From Schizochytrium sp. TIO01 (lineage: Eukaryota > Sar > Bigyra > Thraustochytrida > Thraustochytriidae): a stretch of DNA of 64,000 nt. Below, piece by piece: positions 9,788-18,799 of the stretch. The first letter of the stretch is position 1. Every line of letters begins with the position of its first letter. The notes beneath the pieces were generated by a model. It saw only the letters and a list, made by a program, of their open reading frames with translations. It searched no databases and had not been told where the DNA came from. Made by a program: the position numbers and the translations under genes. The stretch lies in assembly GCA_004764695.1 (NCBI GenBank), contig SMSO01000031.1, forward strand, positions 6,629,261 through 6,693,260, read 5' to 3'.

Positions 9788-11194
9788 CTCGTCTTGTCTT
9801 GTCTTGTGAAATCTAAGGTATTTCTCGTTCCAAAAAAAAATGGTCTCTACGTAAGCTAGCTCCTGCTGTTTGAGATTGGCAAAGCTTTCAAGTTTGGGGT
9901 TTGATTTGATTTCCTATCTCAAAATCTGCAAGGCCGATTCAATCTCACCAGCATACATTTATGCATGCTTGCATACATACCAGTTACCCCTCATTTAAGC
10001 CCCGGGCTATCAGCAATAGCAGCAGCTAAGGGAGAAGCTATCTGGCTAAGACACATGAGGCCGAGCATATCGAGAGAGCTTCGACTGTACTATACATGCG
10101 GTCAAGCAACAAACGCAAGAACAGCATCATCGCGCAGTACACAACATACGACCCTAAGCTGAAGCACTGGAGCTGCAGGTCATGCTCAGTTGGTGCAGAT
10201 ATCTAACGTAGGTAGGCAGGTACCTAGAGATAGGTGCACCGCACTGCAAACAAGTCAACCATTGTGGCAAATTGGATGAGTCCCAACGTTTTCTATTCAT
10301 TGTCACTGGATCTATAGAATTCACTCGCAGTGCTGTGATTTTTCATGTATAAATCGGAGGTAGGTACAGTTGCCATATACTGTGTGGTAGTGAGTTCTAC
10401 TGTGCATTCAAGACTGTCCCTGAAGCTTTGCGTTCCGCTTCGTACCCTCTCATATGTTAAATTCTGTTGGCTGAGACTCTTAAGCAGTTCCTTGCACAGC
10501 AAAACGAACATCGGGGAAACGGGAAATCTTCTGTGCGTTCAGGGTGTGCCTCCACTAAAAAATAACGACTCGGAAGAAAGAGAGGTTATCGGAGAAAGTG
10601 TATTGCTTCGTTCTGTTCTGTTTCGCGCCGTCACGCTGGAACATCCCAACATGTTTCCTGCGCGTCGAGGTCTGAGGCGACTTCCGTCGACGATGGTGCT
10701 CGAGATTTCAGGTTAATAAATATCTGCAATGCCCTGAGTGTGTGCTTATAGTAAATACCTTCATTCATAGTTATGCAAGGTCCAGTGAAAACCTAATTGC
10801 CGTTGCGACGCGTCGAACATGATAAGATATAGAAGTTTTCTTCAATTAAACGAGACGTCATCCCTAATCAATTTAAAAATCGTAAATGAAAATAATTGCA
10901 AGGTAGGTCTGGGTCACTCCCAGAGGCTGTGGAATAGAGCACTTGCGGTATTTGAGGCATTGAGCTGAGACCGAGACTAAATCTTTTCCTTCGGAAAAAG
11001 TGTCTCCTCTGGCAACTCAATGACTGTTGGCAATTTCGAAGGCCTTGGTGTCGAGCAAATCTAGAATTGCAGTTTCTTAATTGTCAATCGTAAATCGAAC
11101 TGCTGCCTCTGTTGTTCGTAAATAAAAAGCTTTGTTTGCAGCAAGGGATATTTGCAGTGGAGCTGCCAGGTGCAGTATCGTAAGACGCATAATT
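9788..11194. other. intergenic between P2 and P3 (divergent)
   Basis: About 1.4 kb between divergently transcribed paralogues, so it should contain both promoters. TAGGTAGG-type motifs occur near 10208, 10353 and 10902. A 123-codon frame from an ATG at 10345 has no recognisable domain and is not called a gene. Confidence 0.4.
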
Positions 11195-11494
11195 ATGAAT
11201 CTATTTAAAGGCATAGCTCGCAAGCTCAATAGACCCCCAGGCATTCACACAACCCGCCCCATGTACAAAGCAACATCTGCACCAATTCGCGACACTACAA
11301 TATTTCCCGCCGCTGGACAAGCACAAGGTGGACACCCCCATGTGCTTCCGCAGGGACAAATGATGTTCCGATTGGCAGGCCAGTCAGGGCTTGCACCTTT
11401 TAAGACTATTTTGGGAGGTATCGTTGCTGTTACCATGATCAAAGTTCTGCTCCTCGACCCAGCGAAACCTCGTGCTAAACATCAACCTCAATGA
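11195..11494 (+). CDS. P3: short member of the PAAGQ-GGHP mitochondrial membrane protein family
   Basis: 99 residues from the ATG at 11195; the frame is open further upstream, but the first codon of that longer frame is not ATG. The N-terminus MNLFKGIARKLNRPPG is basic and presequence-like. The motif PAAGQAQGGHPHV (38-50) is followed by a hydrophobic segment at about 71-87 and LLLDPAK, matching F.VEP.K of P1 and P2. The protein ends there: the GI.PSD..LE and SAAGTVAS tail of P1 and P2 is missing. An A/T-rich flank follows. It is either a naturally short paralogue or one that lost its 3' end. Function unknown. Confidence 0.7.
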   Translation: MNLFKGIARKLNRPPGIHTTRPMYKATSAPIRDTTIFPAAGQAQGGHPHVLPQGQMMFRLAGQSGLAPFKTILGGIVAVTMIKVLLLDPAKPRAKHQPQ

Positions 11495-12295
11495 GAAGGG
11501 AAAACAGCATCTCTTCAGCCACTTATCTGCAAACAAATTCTTCATGCTTGAAATGTTCTGTAGAAAATAATACAATGTAAACTCATGTAAAAACTGCCAA
11601 CCCCCTGAGAATTGGCTGCCGCCAATTTCATAGTATCTAAATTTGAAGTCTACTTCTACCATGAAATTAAACTTGTGTGTAGATGATACCATTCTGTAAA
11701 AAAATAAAAATGTTTTGCTTTGCATCTTGGCTTTCATGCAACTTTTAGAAAAGAATTAACGAGATCAGAGCCTACCGGCATAGTCAAAAAACGATTGATG
11801 ATCTCTTTGAAACTACTGCATTTAAATAGATGAAAACGACACTTTCGAAACTTTTCTCTCAAGCTATCATATAGTTACAAAGACGAAAAAAACTTGACGA
11901 ATCAATCTTTTGCCTGACAATCCATATCTTGTAGAGTCAGAGATGTGCTATATGGATAGCTTGAGGTACCTGTGGGCTACTGCATCATCACTTGACAATT
12001 GTCGTCTTTTCCCAAAGTGTTCTGTCAAGCTCAAAGAGCATCAAGGATTGTTAACCTAACTGCAGTACAACCCTATCAAAGCATCTTCTCTGTTGTTGAA
12101 GCAACAAAACAAAATCCGATTCGTACATTTTCACTTTGCTAAATATTGCTTCTTTACCCAGAAGTTCTTCTTCAGCCAGACCAAAACCAGTCTCCTATTT
12201 CTTCTCCACTCGGATTGCATCTTCTTCTCTGGGTGCCCTTTCTCAATCCTTATGAATGATGTGGCACACTTTTGTACTACCATATACTATATGAT
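11495..12295. other. intergenic, AT-rich
   Basis: The 3' flank of P3 and AT-rich sequence with no recognisable gene; short frames on both strands lack ATG starts or similarity. Confidence 0.5.
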
Positions 12296-12487
12296 ATGAA
12301 AAGATTACAAGAGAGTGTGGTTTTGCCTGCACAACAACTTCTGGCAAGAGCAAAGATAGCCAGGTCTCTTACCTCAAATCCTGTATCGGCGTCGCGGCAT
12401 CTCAGCAGCGGTGCCAGTAAGGTTCTCTCCTCCTCAGCTCTGCGCCGATCTAATCTTTACAGGATAAGTTTCCTTTTGCGAGGCTAA
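12296..12487 (+). CDS. small open frame with presequence-like N-terminus; possible unspliced first exon
   Basis: 63 codons from an ATG at 12296. The product is rich in Arg, Ser and Ala with almost no acidic residues and includes SRHLSSGA, resembling a mitochondrial targeting peptide with a cleavage site. A GTAAGG donor-like hexamer sits at 12417-12422, so this could be a first exon whose partner I cannot place. The next gene (12539) has its own start and a type II membrane topology, so joining them is unattractive. Alternatively it is a decayed gene fragment or chance. Confidence 0.2.
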   Translation: MKRLQESVVLPAQQLLARAKIARSLTSNPVSASRHLSSGASKVLSSSALRRSNLYRISFLLRG

Positions 12488-12538
12488 CTTAGAAAAGTGC
12501 ATCGTCTTGAATTGTCTGGTGTGCGAGGCGACGCATGA

Positions 12539-13720
12539 ATGAGTCGCCGTCGCGTATCTTCAAGCGGCGCCATGGATAACCCGGTTAATGAGGCAGATGG
12601 CATGGAGCTCGGTAGCATGGACGCAGCATCTGTTGCCAAGAAGCGAAGTGGGACTGGAGCATATGACGTGGACGAGGAAACTGAGCAGCTCTTGGACCAA
12701 TCTTTTCAGCCAGCTCCAGGAACTACTTCGAGCACCGCATTTGCAGGGAGCTCTCGCCAACGTGGAGTTCTCAACTACGTTAAAGCATGGTGGAAGGGTC
12801 CTAAGACTTGGCGCACTGCTCTCGGCATTTTTGTGGGATTTGTCATCTATTACTACTTAGTGCGTATGGTCAACACCCCATTGCAACTCCGTTTGGACGC
12901 GCCACAGCGCTTCTGTCCGTACCTTGATACCTCTGCGATCGAGTTACGTCGCGCTGGACTTCCTAATTCTATGAAATCGTCGAAGATGAAACTTGGTATC
13001 GTGACATTTTTTGGAAACATGGATCCTGAGATGCGAGCCGCGTCTATCGCGAACAAGGAAACTTACGCAGCTCGCCACGGATATGACGTCATCGTGGCTG
13101 ATGAAGATATTGATAAGTCCAGGCCAGCGGCGTGGTCTAAATTTATCATTTTGAAGAAGTACCTTGATAAGTATCAATACTTGATGTGGATGGATGCAGA
13201 TGCACTCTTCATGAATATGACCATTCGTGTCGAGGATCTCATCGACAGCCACCACGAACTCTTTTTCGCACGCGATGAAGCTGACATCAACTCTGGTATC
13301 TTCCTTATTCGCAACTCAGAGTGGTCCAAGTGGTGGCTTGATCAAGCCTGGGACCAAACCTGGCTCATCAAGGGAAGCCACCCGTTCAAATACGAGCAGC
13401 GGGCTATTCAATACATGTATGGTGTGGAAGCTATGGAGAAGGATGCCGAAAAGCACAACCGCCCACTTTATGAGCATAGAGAGGACGTTCGAAGCAAGAC
13501 GCAAGTCCTCCCTTACTGTGCTTTCAACTCGAACATTTGCGAGGAGTTTTGGACTGGCCTTATCCTCTTTCGCCGTAGGCAGGTGGCTGGGTGGATTTGC
13601 GACAATGTCTATGCCAACGGCGACTTCATCATTCATTTTGCTGGCAAGACTCCAAGCTCTTGGCGTAATTGGCTCTTTTTGGAGTTTGCCGAGCTTGCCA
13701 AACAGAAAGATGCTCTTTAA
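12539..13720 (+). CDS. GT34-type glycosyltransferase (galactosyl/mannosyltransferase, GMA12/MNN10 family)
   Basis: 393 residues, type II membrane topology: an acidic cytosolic tail of about 90 residues, a membrane anchor at about 93-108 (TALGIFVGFVIYYYLV), then a lumenal catalytic domain. KLGIVTFFGNMDPEM (about 151-165) begins the nucleotide-sugar fold. WMDADALFMN carries the DxD metal/nucleotide site (D219, D221), INSGIFLIRNS (about 250-260) is the conserved acceptor-side element, and FIIHFAGK (363-370) is near the end. These features are those of family 34 Golgi transferases, which add galactose, mannose or xylose to glycans; the exact sugar cannot be read from sequence. An ATG in another frame at 12535 overlaps the start, so leaky scanning may affect translation. 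It converges with the TTL-like gene, 214 bp between stops. Confidence 0.9.
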   Translation: MSRRRVSSSGAMDNPVNEADGMELGSMDAASVAKKRSGTGAYDVDEETEQLLDQSFQPAPGTTSSTAFAGSSRQRGVLNYVKAWWKGPKTWRTALGIFVGFVIYYYLVRMVNTPLQLRLDAPQRFCPYLDTSAIELRRAGLPNSMKSSKMKLGIVTFFGNMDPEMRAASIANKETYAARHGYDVIVADEDIDKSRPAAWSKFIILKKYLDKYQYLMWMDADALFMNMTIRVEDLIDSHHELFFARDEADINSGIFLIRNSEWSKWWLDQAWDQTWLIKGSHPFKYEQRAIQYMYGVEAMEKDAEKHNRPLYEHREDVRSKTQVLPYCAFNSNICEEFWTGLILFRRRQVAGWICDNVYANGDFIIHFAGKTPSSWRNWLFLEFAELAKQKDAL

Positions 13721-13934
13721 ATAAGGCCCTTGCATGTTTGTGTGAAAAAAACAAAACAAAAAACTCTTTCTCAACAAGGATTTTAACTTTCCTTGGTTTC
13801 GTCTTTCGTGAGGTCCGCAAGAAGCATTATATCGTCCTGCACTTCAACGCGTAATTTTAAATATCTGTAGCAAAACCACTCGAATAATTTATTCCATGGA
13901 AAGGTTTTGAAAAATTAAGTCATCTGAGATTATT

Positions 13935-15392
13935 TTAGAAGAGTTTCTTGTAGCCGTTTGAGGTTCTTGTCGTCAGTGGTTCCTCGCATGGGAAGAACGT
14001 CTGATCCATAACTATATCGAAGGTATCGTCTATAACCCGAGGAATGAGTGCAGAGAGGAGAGGACACACTCTTTCTAGACATGGATTTTCGTTTATCTCA
14101 ATCAGCTTTACTCTCCGGTCTATACCTGGATCATCGGTTATCATAAAGTCAAGTCCAAATAGCTCAAACCTTCTGCCACACCCTGTCGGTTGAATACCAG
14201 GGAGTGCATTAAGGAATGTTTCCTTAGAGATTGTGCAAATCTGTGGCCAGAAAGAATCCATCACCTGTTTACCTGCACCCTCACCTTCTGCGGCATCTAA
14301 GACCTCAGCTAGCTGGGTCATGCTTAATTTGTTTCCAGCTTCTATAGTACCGTAGTCACTTGCTTTGTTTTGAACAGCATCATTTGTAAGATGGACCAGT
14401 CGATCATTAAAATTTTTGATAGAATACGGTCTGCTTGACGTTCGTACATAGGCTTGTTCGTGGAGATATAACTGAAACCCATCATGAACATGGTGGTTTG
14501 GTTCTGCGGAGAAACTTGCCGATAGGAGTTGGCTATGACTGGTAGATAATCCATCTCCAGCCTCTCGATTGCTATCAACTTCTGGCTCATTTGGCTGTGT
14601 TGTATCGTCGCAGCCCTGGTTCGTCACGTGTTCTATTACCTTTTTTGTACTTGCAGCACTTGATGAGCCCTTGTTAAGAATAAGGAGGACATAACAGCGA
14701 ATGTCAAACTTTCGCCCGTGCACAAGCAGGGGACGCTCGATATACTCTTGCACAATCCACGTTTTGCGCTTACTATCTTTCCCCTCTAAGCGTTCAATAA
14801 GCTCTTTGGCAACATTGTTACGAGATCGAGCCAGGAAAATCCCTACTCCTCGGTTAGTTCCACTTCCAGGTTTGACAATGAAAAGCCTCTCATTGTCCGT
14901 GTCTTGACCTTGTTCTTGCCACGCAAGAATTTCTTCTGAGTCAGCATTAACTTGGTATGATCTAGGTGCGAAATCTAGGGTTTCAGGTCTTTGTGAAAGG
15001 GTCTCTAAGAGTCCCTTTTTACTCGTAACAACTTTATTCGAGTCGAAGTGATTAATTATAGGCTCAGCAAGACGATTCGATATAGATTTCAATGAGCGTG
15101 TTCTCTTTCCAGGTTGCGAGTTTGCAAGTTTAGCAGAAGGAATTTCACCTAGCGATGACCGATACTGACACCAGACAAAGTCAGCCTTCGCCAGTGCTTC
15201 TTGTTGCCGCTCTTTTGCTGTGGAGCTATCCTTCCCTTGCCCTGGTACAAAAGGAGACCATCCCTTTCGTAGACGGAACTGTCGCCGAATTAAGTCTGCA
15301 CTATTCCCATTTGCGACGCAGTAACGAAGTCTCGATGCAGGCCTATCTAGGCCCAGCTGTTCTCCGCTGCGCTCCCTAGCTCGACGCTGCAT
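13935..15392 (-). CDS. tubulin-tyrosine ligase-like (TTL family) protein
   Basis: 485 residues from the ATG at 15392. The frame is open to about 15470 but no ATG lies further upstream. TTL-domain landmarks, numbered from this start: FIVKPGSGTNRGVGI with the ATP-binding lysine near 174, WIVQEYIERPLL and the RKFDIRCYVLL strand (about 212-238), HLTNDAVQ (334-341), FELFGLDFMITDD, and LIEINENPCLE (430-440), which carries the metal-binding Glu and Asn. The family ligates tyrosine, glutamate or glycine to tubulin tails, usually on axonemal or cytoplasmic microtubules. A poorly conserved, Ser/Asn-rich insert (about 240-302) splits the ATP-grasp core. Which amino acid is added cannot be decided here. 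Confidence 0.88.
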   Translation of the reverse strand: MQRRARERSGEQLGLDRPASRLRYCVANGNSADLIRRQFRLRKGWSPFVPGQGKDSSTAKERQQEALAKADFVWCQYRSSLGEIPSAKLANSQPGKRTRSLKSISNRLAEPIINHFDSNKVVTSKKGLLETLSQRPETLDFAPRSYQVNADSEEILAWQEQGQDTDNERLFIVKPGSGTNRGVGIFLARSRNNVAKELIERLEGKDSKRKTWIVQEYIERPLLVHGRKFDIRCYVLLILNKGSSSAASTKKVIEHVTNQGCDDTTQPNEPEVDSNREAGDGLSTSHSQLLSASFSAEPNHHVHDGFQLYLHEQAYVRTSSRPYSIKNFNDRLVHLTNDAVQNKASDYGTIEAGNKLSMTQLAEVLDAAEGEGAGKQVMDSFWPQICTISKETFLNALPGIQPTGCGRRFELFGLDFMITDDPGIDRRVKLIEINENPCLERVCPLLSALIPRVIDDTFDIVMDQTFFPCEEPLTTRTSNGYKKLF

Positions 15393-15840
15393 TTTGTTGT
15401 AGCTTTGTCGCACAGGCTTTAGAGTACAGGGAAGACTAGCCAAAATGGCAGCCTTATTGTGATCAAGTGTTTAATTTTCGCAAGCGTGCAGTTTCCATGG
15501 AAGTAGCGAGAAAAAGGCATACTTCGTCATCAACCCACAAGCTTGTAGCATCATACGCAGGTAAATGCATAAACGGGGCACTCAGCAGTACTAGAGTGTC
15601 AGTAAGGAAGGACCTCAAGAAAGAAAGAAAGAACCGTTAAGTCTATGGTCACATTTGACCTAATAGTGAATCCCGTGAGAATCCTGCAATTGAGAGGCCG
15701 GGCTAAGAAATGCCATCTTGATAGTTAACCTGGTTCATGTTAATGTAACATGGTGATGGGTGATACAAATCACAAATGAGTGTCAAAATAGATGCAGGGG
15801 AACAAAATATGTGGCATAAAAAGTTTAGAGTATAAATTGT
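15393..15840. other. intergenic between TTL-like and STI1 genes
   Basis: About 450 bp upstream of the TTL-like gene and downstream of STI1, both on the minus strand. It should contain the TTL-like promoter. A short GAAAGAAAGAAAG run lies at about 15620. No gene is seen. Confidence 0.5.
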
Positions 15841-17562
15841 CTATCCGGTTTTCAAGATACCTGCGGCGATAAGAACTTCGATCTTCTCGCGAACACCAGG
15901 GTTTGCCATGTGTTCGCCGGCCGAAGCCGGGTTCTGTCGCATGTCATCAAGAACACGGCGCATCACGGGGTCGTTAAGGATACCCTGGACTTCAGGGTCC
16001 TCCATTGCACGGCTGGCGCGCAACTGATCGTCAGCAGGGGAGGCGCTGTGAATAGCCACTTGGGTGCGCTGGAGACCCTGGAGGCACTCCTGGTTGGTAG
16101 GATCAATCTCGAGACCGAGCTTGAAAGACTTGAGGGCCTTGTGGTACTCCTTGAGAAAGATCTGAATGTTACCACGCTTGGCGATGCACTTGACGTACTT
16201 GGGGTCAATCTCGAGTGCCTTCTTACAGTCGTCCATGGCGCGGCCAAAGTCACCAAGCTTCATGAAGGCCGTGGCGCGGTTACCGTAGTAGACGGCGCAC
16301 TTCGGGTCGCGCTTAATAGCCTCACTGTACTTCTCGATGGCCTCTGGGAATTTGTGCTCCTTGAAGAAGGCATTGCCCTCCTCCTTCGCGGCGGCTGCCT
16401 TTTCTGGGTCGAGGTATGCCTTGGACTCCTCCTCCTTGAGCTTGCGCTCCGCAATCTTGATCTTGTTGGCTACACCAGGGTTGCTGAACTCGAGCTGGCC
16501 CTTCTTGTATTGCTCAATAGCCTTGGTCCACTGCTTGTGCTTCGCATAAGCGTTACCCATGCGCTCGTACGCCTTGGCAATTTGTTCGTAAGGCGCATAC
16601 ACTGACCTTCCAACCTGGATTGCCTCCTCGCAAGATTTAATGCATGACTCAAGGTCTCCCTGTTCGAGCTTGACTGATGCGATGTTCAGATGAAACAACA
16701 TGTTTTCGGGGTCGAGTTCCTTGGCCTCGTTGTACTTAGCAAGAGCTCCATCCATGTCCTTGGCCTTGTACAACTCGTTACCCTCGAGCTTGATAGCTTC
16801 TGCCTTCTCCTTCTTCTCGCGCTTCTCGCGCTCCTCAGGCGTCTCGTTTTCACGCTTGATGCGCTCTTCTTCCTCCGCCTTCTTCTTGGCCTCCTCCTCT
16901 GCCTTGGCCTTGCGAGCCTTCTCACGCTCAAGATGTTCTTCTGCCGCCTTAGCCCGCAAAGCGTCGTCATCCCCGGGAGTAACCTGGAACTTGATGCCAA
17001 GAATCTCACTAAAAACCTCCCGAATACGAGGATCTTGTGCTCCGAGTTGAAGCATCTGAGGGTTGGTCTGCATCATGGCGAGCAGCTGCGAAAAGGTCGG
17101 GTCTTCAAGGTACTTTGAGAGCTTGGGCGAGGCCTTGATGCGGTCCATGAAGTCGGGCGGGAAGAGGCCTTCGAGACCAGAGCTGGTGGAGGTCTTCGCC
17201 TGCTTCACGGCGTCAAGGCCATTCTGGAGAGCCGCAAGGCCAGGCTCCACCTCAAGACCCTTCTCGTAGGCGGCGATGGACTCGTCAAACTTCTTGAGGT
17301 TGTGAAGGGCTGCACCCTTGCGCACATAGCCCTTGCCCCAGCCAGGCTGCAGCTTAATGCACTCCTCAGCGTCCTTGAGAGCGGTCTCGGCGAACCCCTT
17401 GGAGAGGTAGGCGGCAGATCTGTTAGAGTAGTAGACGTGGTTCTTCTCGAGCTTGATGGCCTCCGAGTACCACTCGATGGCCTTGTCAAAGTCCTTGTTC
17501 TTCAAGGCCTCGTTACCGCGCGCCTTGCAGTCTTCGGCATCGGCCTTGCGATCCTTCTCCAT
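15841..17562 (-). CDS. STI1: Hsp70-Hsp90 organising co-chaperone STI1/HOP
   Basis: 573 residues with the full HOP architecture: TPR1 (about 9-118), DP1 (about 135-195, with NPQMLQLGAQDPRI), a highly charged Lys/Glu linker (200-256), TPR2A (about 257-356), TPR2B (about 388-500) and DP2 (about 515-572, with DPEVQGILNDPVM). Carboxylate-clamp residues for the EEVD tails of Hsp70/Hsp90 are visible in TPR1 (K13, N17, N47, K77, R81). It is a cytosolic adaptor that passes clients from Hsp70 to Hsp90. Length and domain order match yeast and animal orthologues. Codons are strongly G/C-ending with few rare choices, as expected of an abundantly expressed gene. A TTC-rich stretch lies just upstream (about 17617-17650); I could not identify a convincing heat-shock element. 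Confidence 0.97.
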   Translation of the reverse strand: MEKDRKADAEDCKARGNEALKNKDFDKAIEWYSEAIKLEKNHVYYSNRSAAYLSKGFAETALKDAEECIKLQPGWGKGYVRKGAALHNLKKFDESIAAYEKGLEVEPGLAALQNGLDAVKQAKTSTSSGLEGLFPPDFMDRIKASPKLSKYLEDPTFSQLLAMMQTNPQMLQLGAQDPRIREVFSEILGIKFQVTPGDDDALRAKAAEEHLEREKARKAKAEEEAKKKAEEEERIKRENETPEEREKREKKEKAEAIKLEGNELYKAKDMDGALAKYNEAKELDPENMLFHLNIASVKLEQGDLESCIKSCEEAIQVGRSVYAPYEQIAKAYERMGNAYAKHKQWTKAIEQYKKGQLEFSNPGVANKIKIAERKLKEEESKAYLDPEKAAAAKEEGNAFFKEHKFPEAIEKYSEAIKRDPKCAVYYGNRATAFMKLGDFGRAMDDCKKALEIDPKYVKCIAKRGNIQIFLKEYHKALKSFKLGLEIDPTNQECLQGLQRTQVAIHSASPADDQLRASRAMEDPEVQGILNDPVMRRVLDDMRQNPASAGEHMANPGVREKIEVLIAAGILKTG

Positions 17563-17859
17563 CGTGCTGACCTGTCGTAGCGGACACTCGAAACTACGTT
17601 GATTCGGTTTTGCTTTCGCTTCTTCTTCTTCTTCTTCTGCTTCTTCGCTTCTCTTTACTCCTACTTTGCTCTATGTTATTATGGCTTTTTCTCTTGGATC
17701 GAGATCGACGGAAGAAGAGGTCAGACAGACTATCGAAAGAGGCCCTCTGCCCGGCCAGAAGCACGGGACACGCCAACGGTGCAGGGCTGCAGGCGGCCAG
17801 AGCAGGTTACGAAGACCTGAATTGCGGTTTCCTCAAGAGCGGGGCAGACTTGATCGATT

Positions 17860-17942
17860 GATCATTCATTCATACGTTCATTCATTCGTTCCTTCGTTCG
17901 TTCTTTCGTTTATTCATTCATTCTTCATTCATTCATTCTATC
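17860..17942. repeat. imperfect (ATTC)n/(GTTC)n array
   Basis: About 80 bp of degenerate CATT/CGTT tetranucleotide units on the plus strand. The period is clear but units vary. Confidence 0.85.
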
Positions 17943-18196
17943 TTTCAAAAGGGTAACGGCGTAATGGTCAATCAATTCGAGAGAAACGTTTGAGAAGTGG
18001 GCCACGATCTGCTCCACACACGGGGCTTCAGCTGCGCCGGGGTCCTCCGAGAGAAGGCCAACGCAGAGCCTGCAATCGCAGATCGAATTTGGGTGGATTG
18101 TCCGCGCGTTTGGTCCATCCATAAACATCTCGAACTCGAAGATCTGCATTGCACGAAAATCTTTTGATACTTCTGAAGAAGAAGAGAAAGAAAGTG

Positions 18197-18232
<36 letters not shown>

Positions 18233-18234
18233 TC
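18197..18234. repeat. (TTTC)n microsatellite
   Basis: About nine TTTC units. A GAAGAGAAAGAAAG stretch ends just before it, so the two can pair as a short hairpin. Confidence 0.9.
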
Positions 18235-18799
18235 GAGAAGGTCTCTGTAGAACTCCCATATGCGCCAGTAGGACTCTCGCTGCGTTTACCCCGCTGTGTA
18301 ATACAGTGAGGTATAGTCTGATACCTCTGTGTGTGCCGCTCCGTTTACTATGGAAAGTTCACTCGAAGTTTGCCCCTCTTTTCCTGCCTTCTTTAGAGGG
18401 AATAAATAGGTGTGCGCCATAAGTTGCCAAACTCAATGCGGGCAGCAGTTGAGGTCTCTGAGTGTAGTGCGGCTGCGATGCTTAGGTTTGGCACCTTAGC
18501 TTGCTGCTGCTTAACTTTAGAGGATGAAAGCAGTTTAAGAATTCGTTGTACATTTTGAAAGACTCATTATGATGGCATTTCTAGCAGGTTTGCCTGCTCT
18601 GTAGGAATTCCTACTCTAGAGTAATAAGAAAGCAAGCATCAGTAGTACGAGTAGCACTACCCATATATTGATTGTACTGCTGTATGTTTGTTGGAGTGCA
18701 AGATGAATGAAGTGGAGAATCAATCATTAGCGTCAATCGCGGATTTTCCCGAGCCTCGTTGAGACTTTGGTATCTGTTACGCTCGAATCTTGATCAACC

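Larger units (their letters stand above)
17563..18799. other. intergenic between STI1 and the methyltransferase (divergent)
   Basis: About 1.2 kb holding both promoters. Simple repeats are listed separately. No gene is supported; several short frames are by-products of the CATT and TTTC repeats. Confidence 0.5.

Noticed and set aside
10345-10716. 123-codon plus frame from an ATG between P2 and P3
   Set aside because: No domain, no family resemblance and no coding-like composition; it probably lies in the divergent promoter region.
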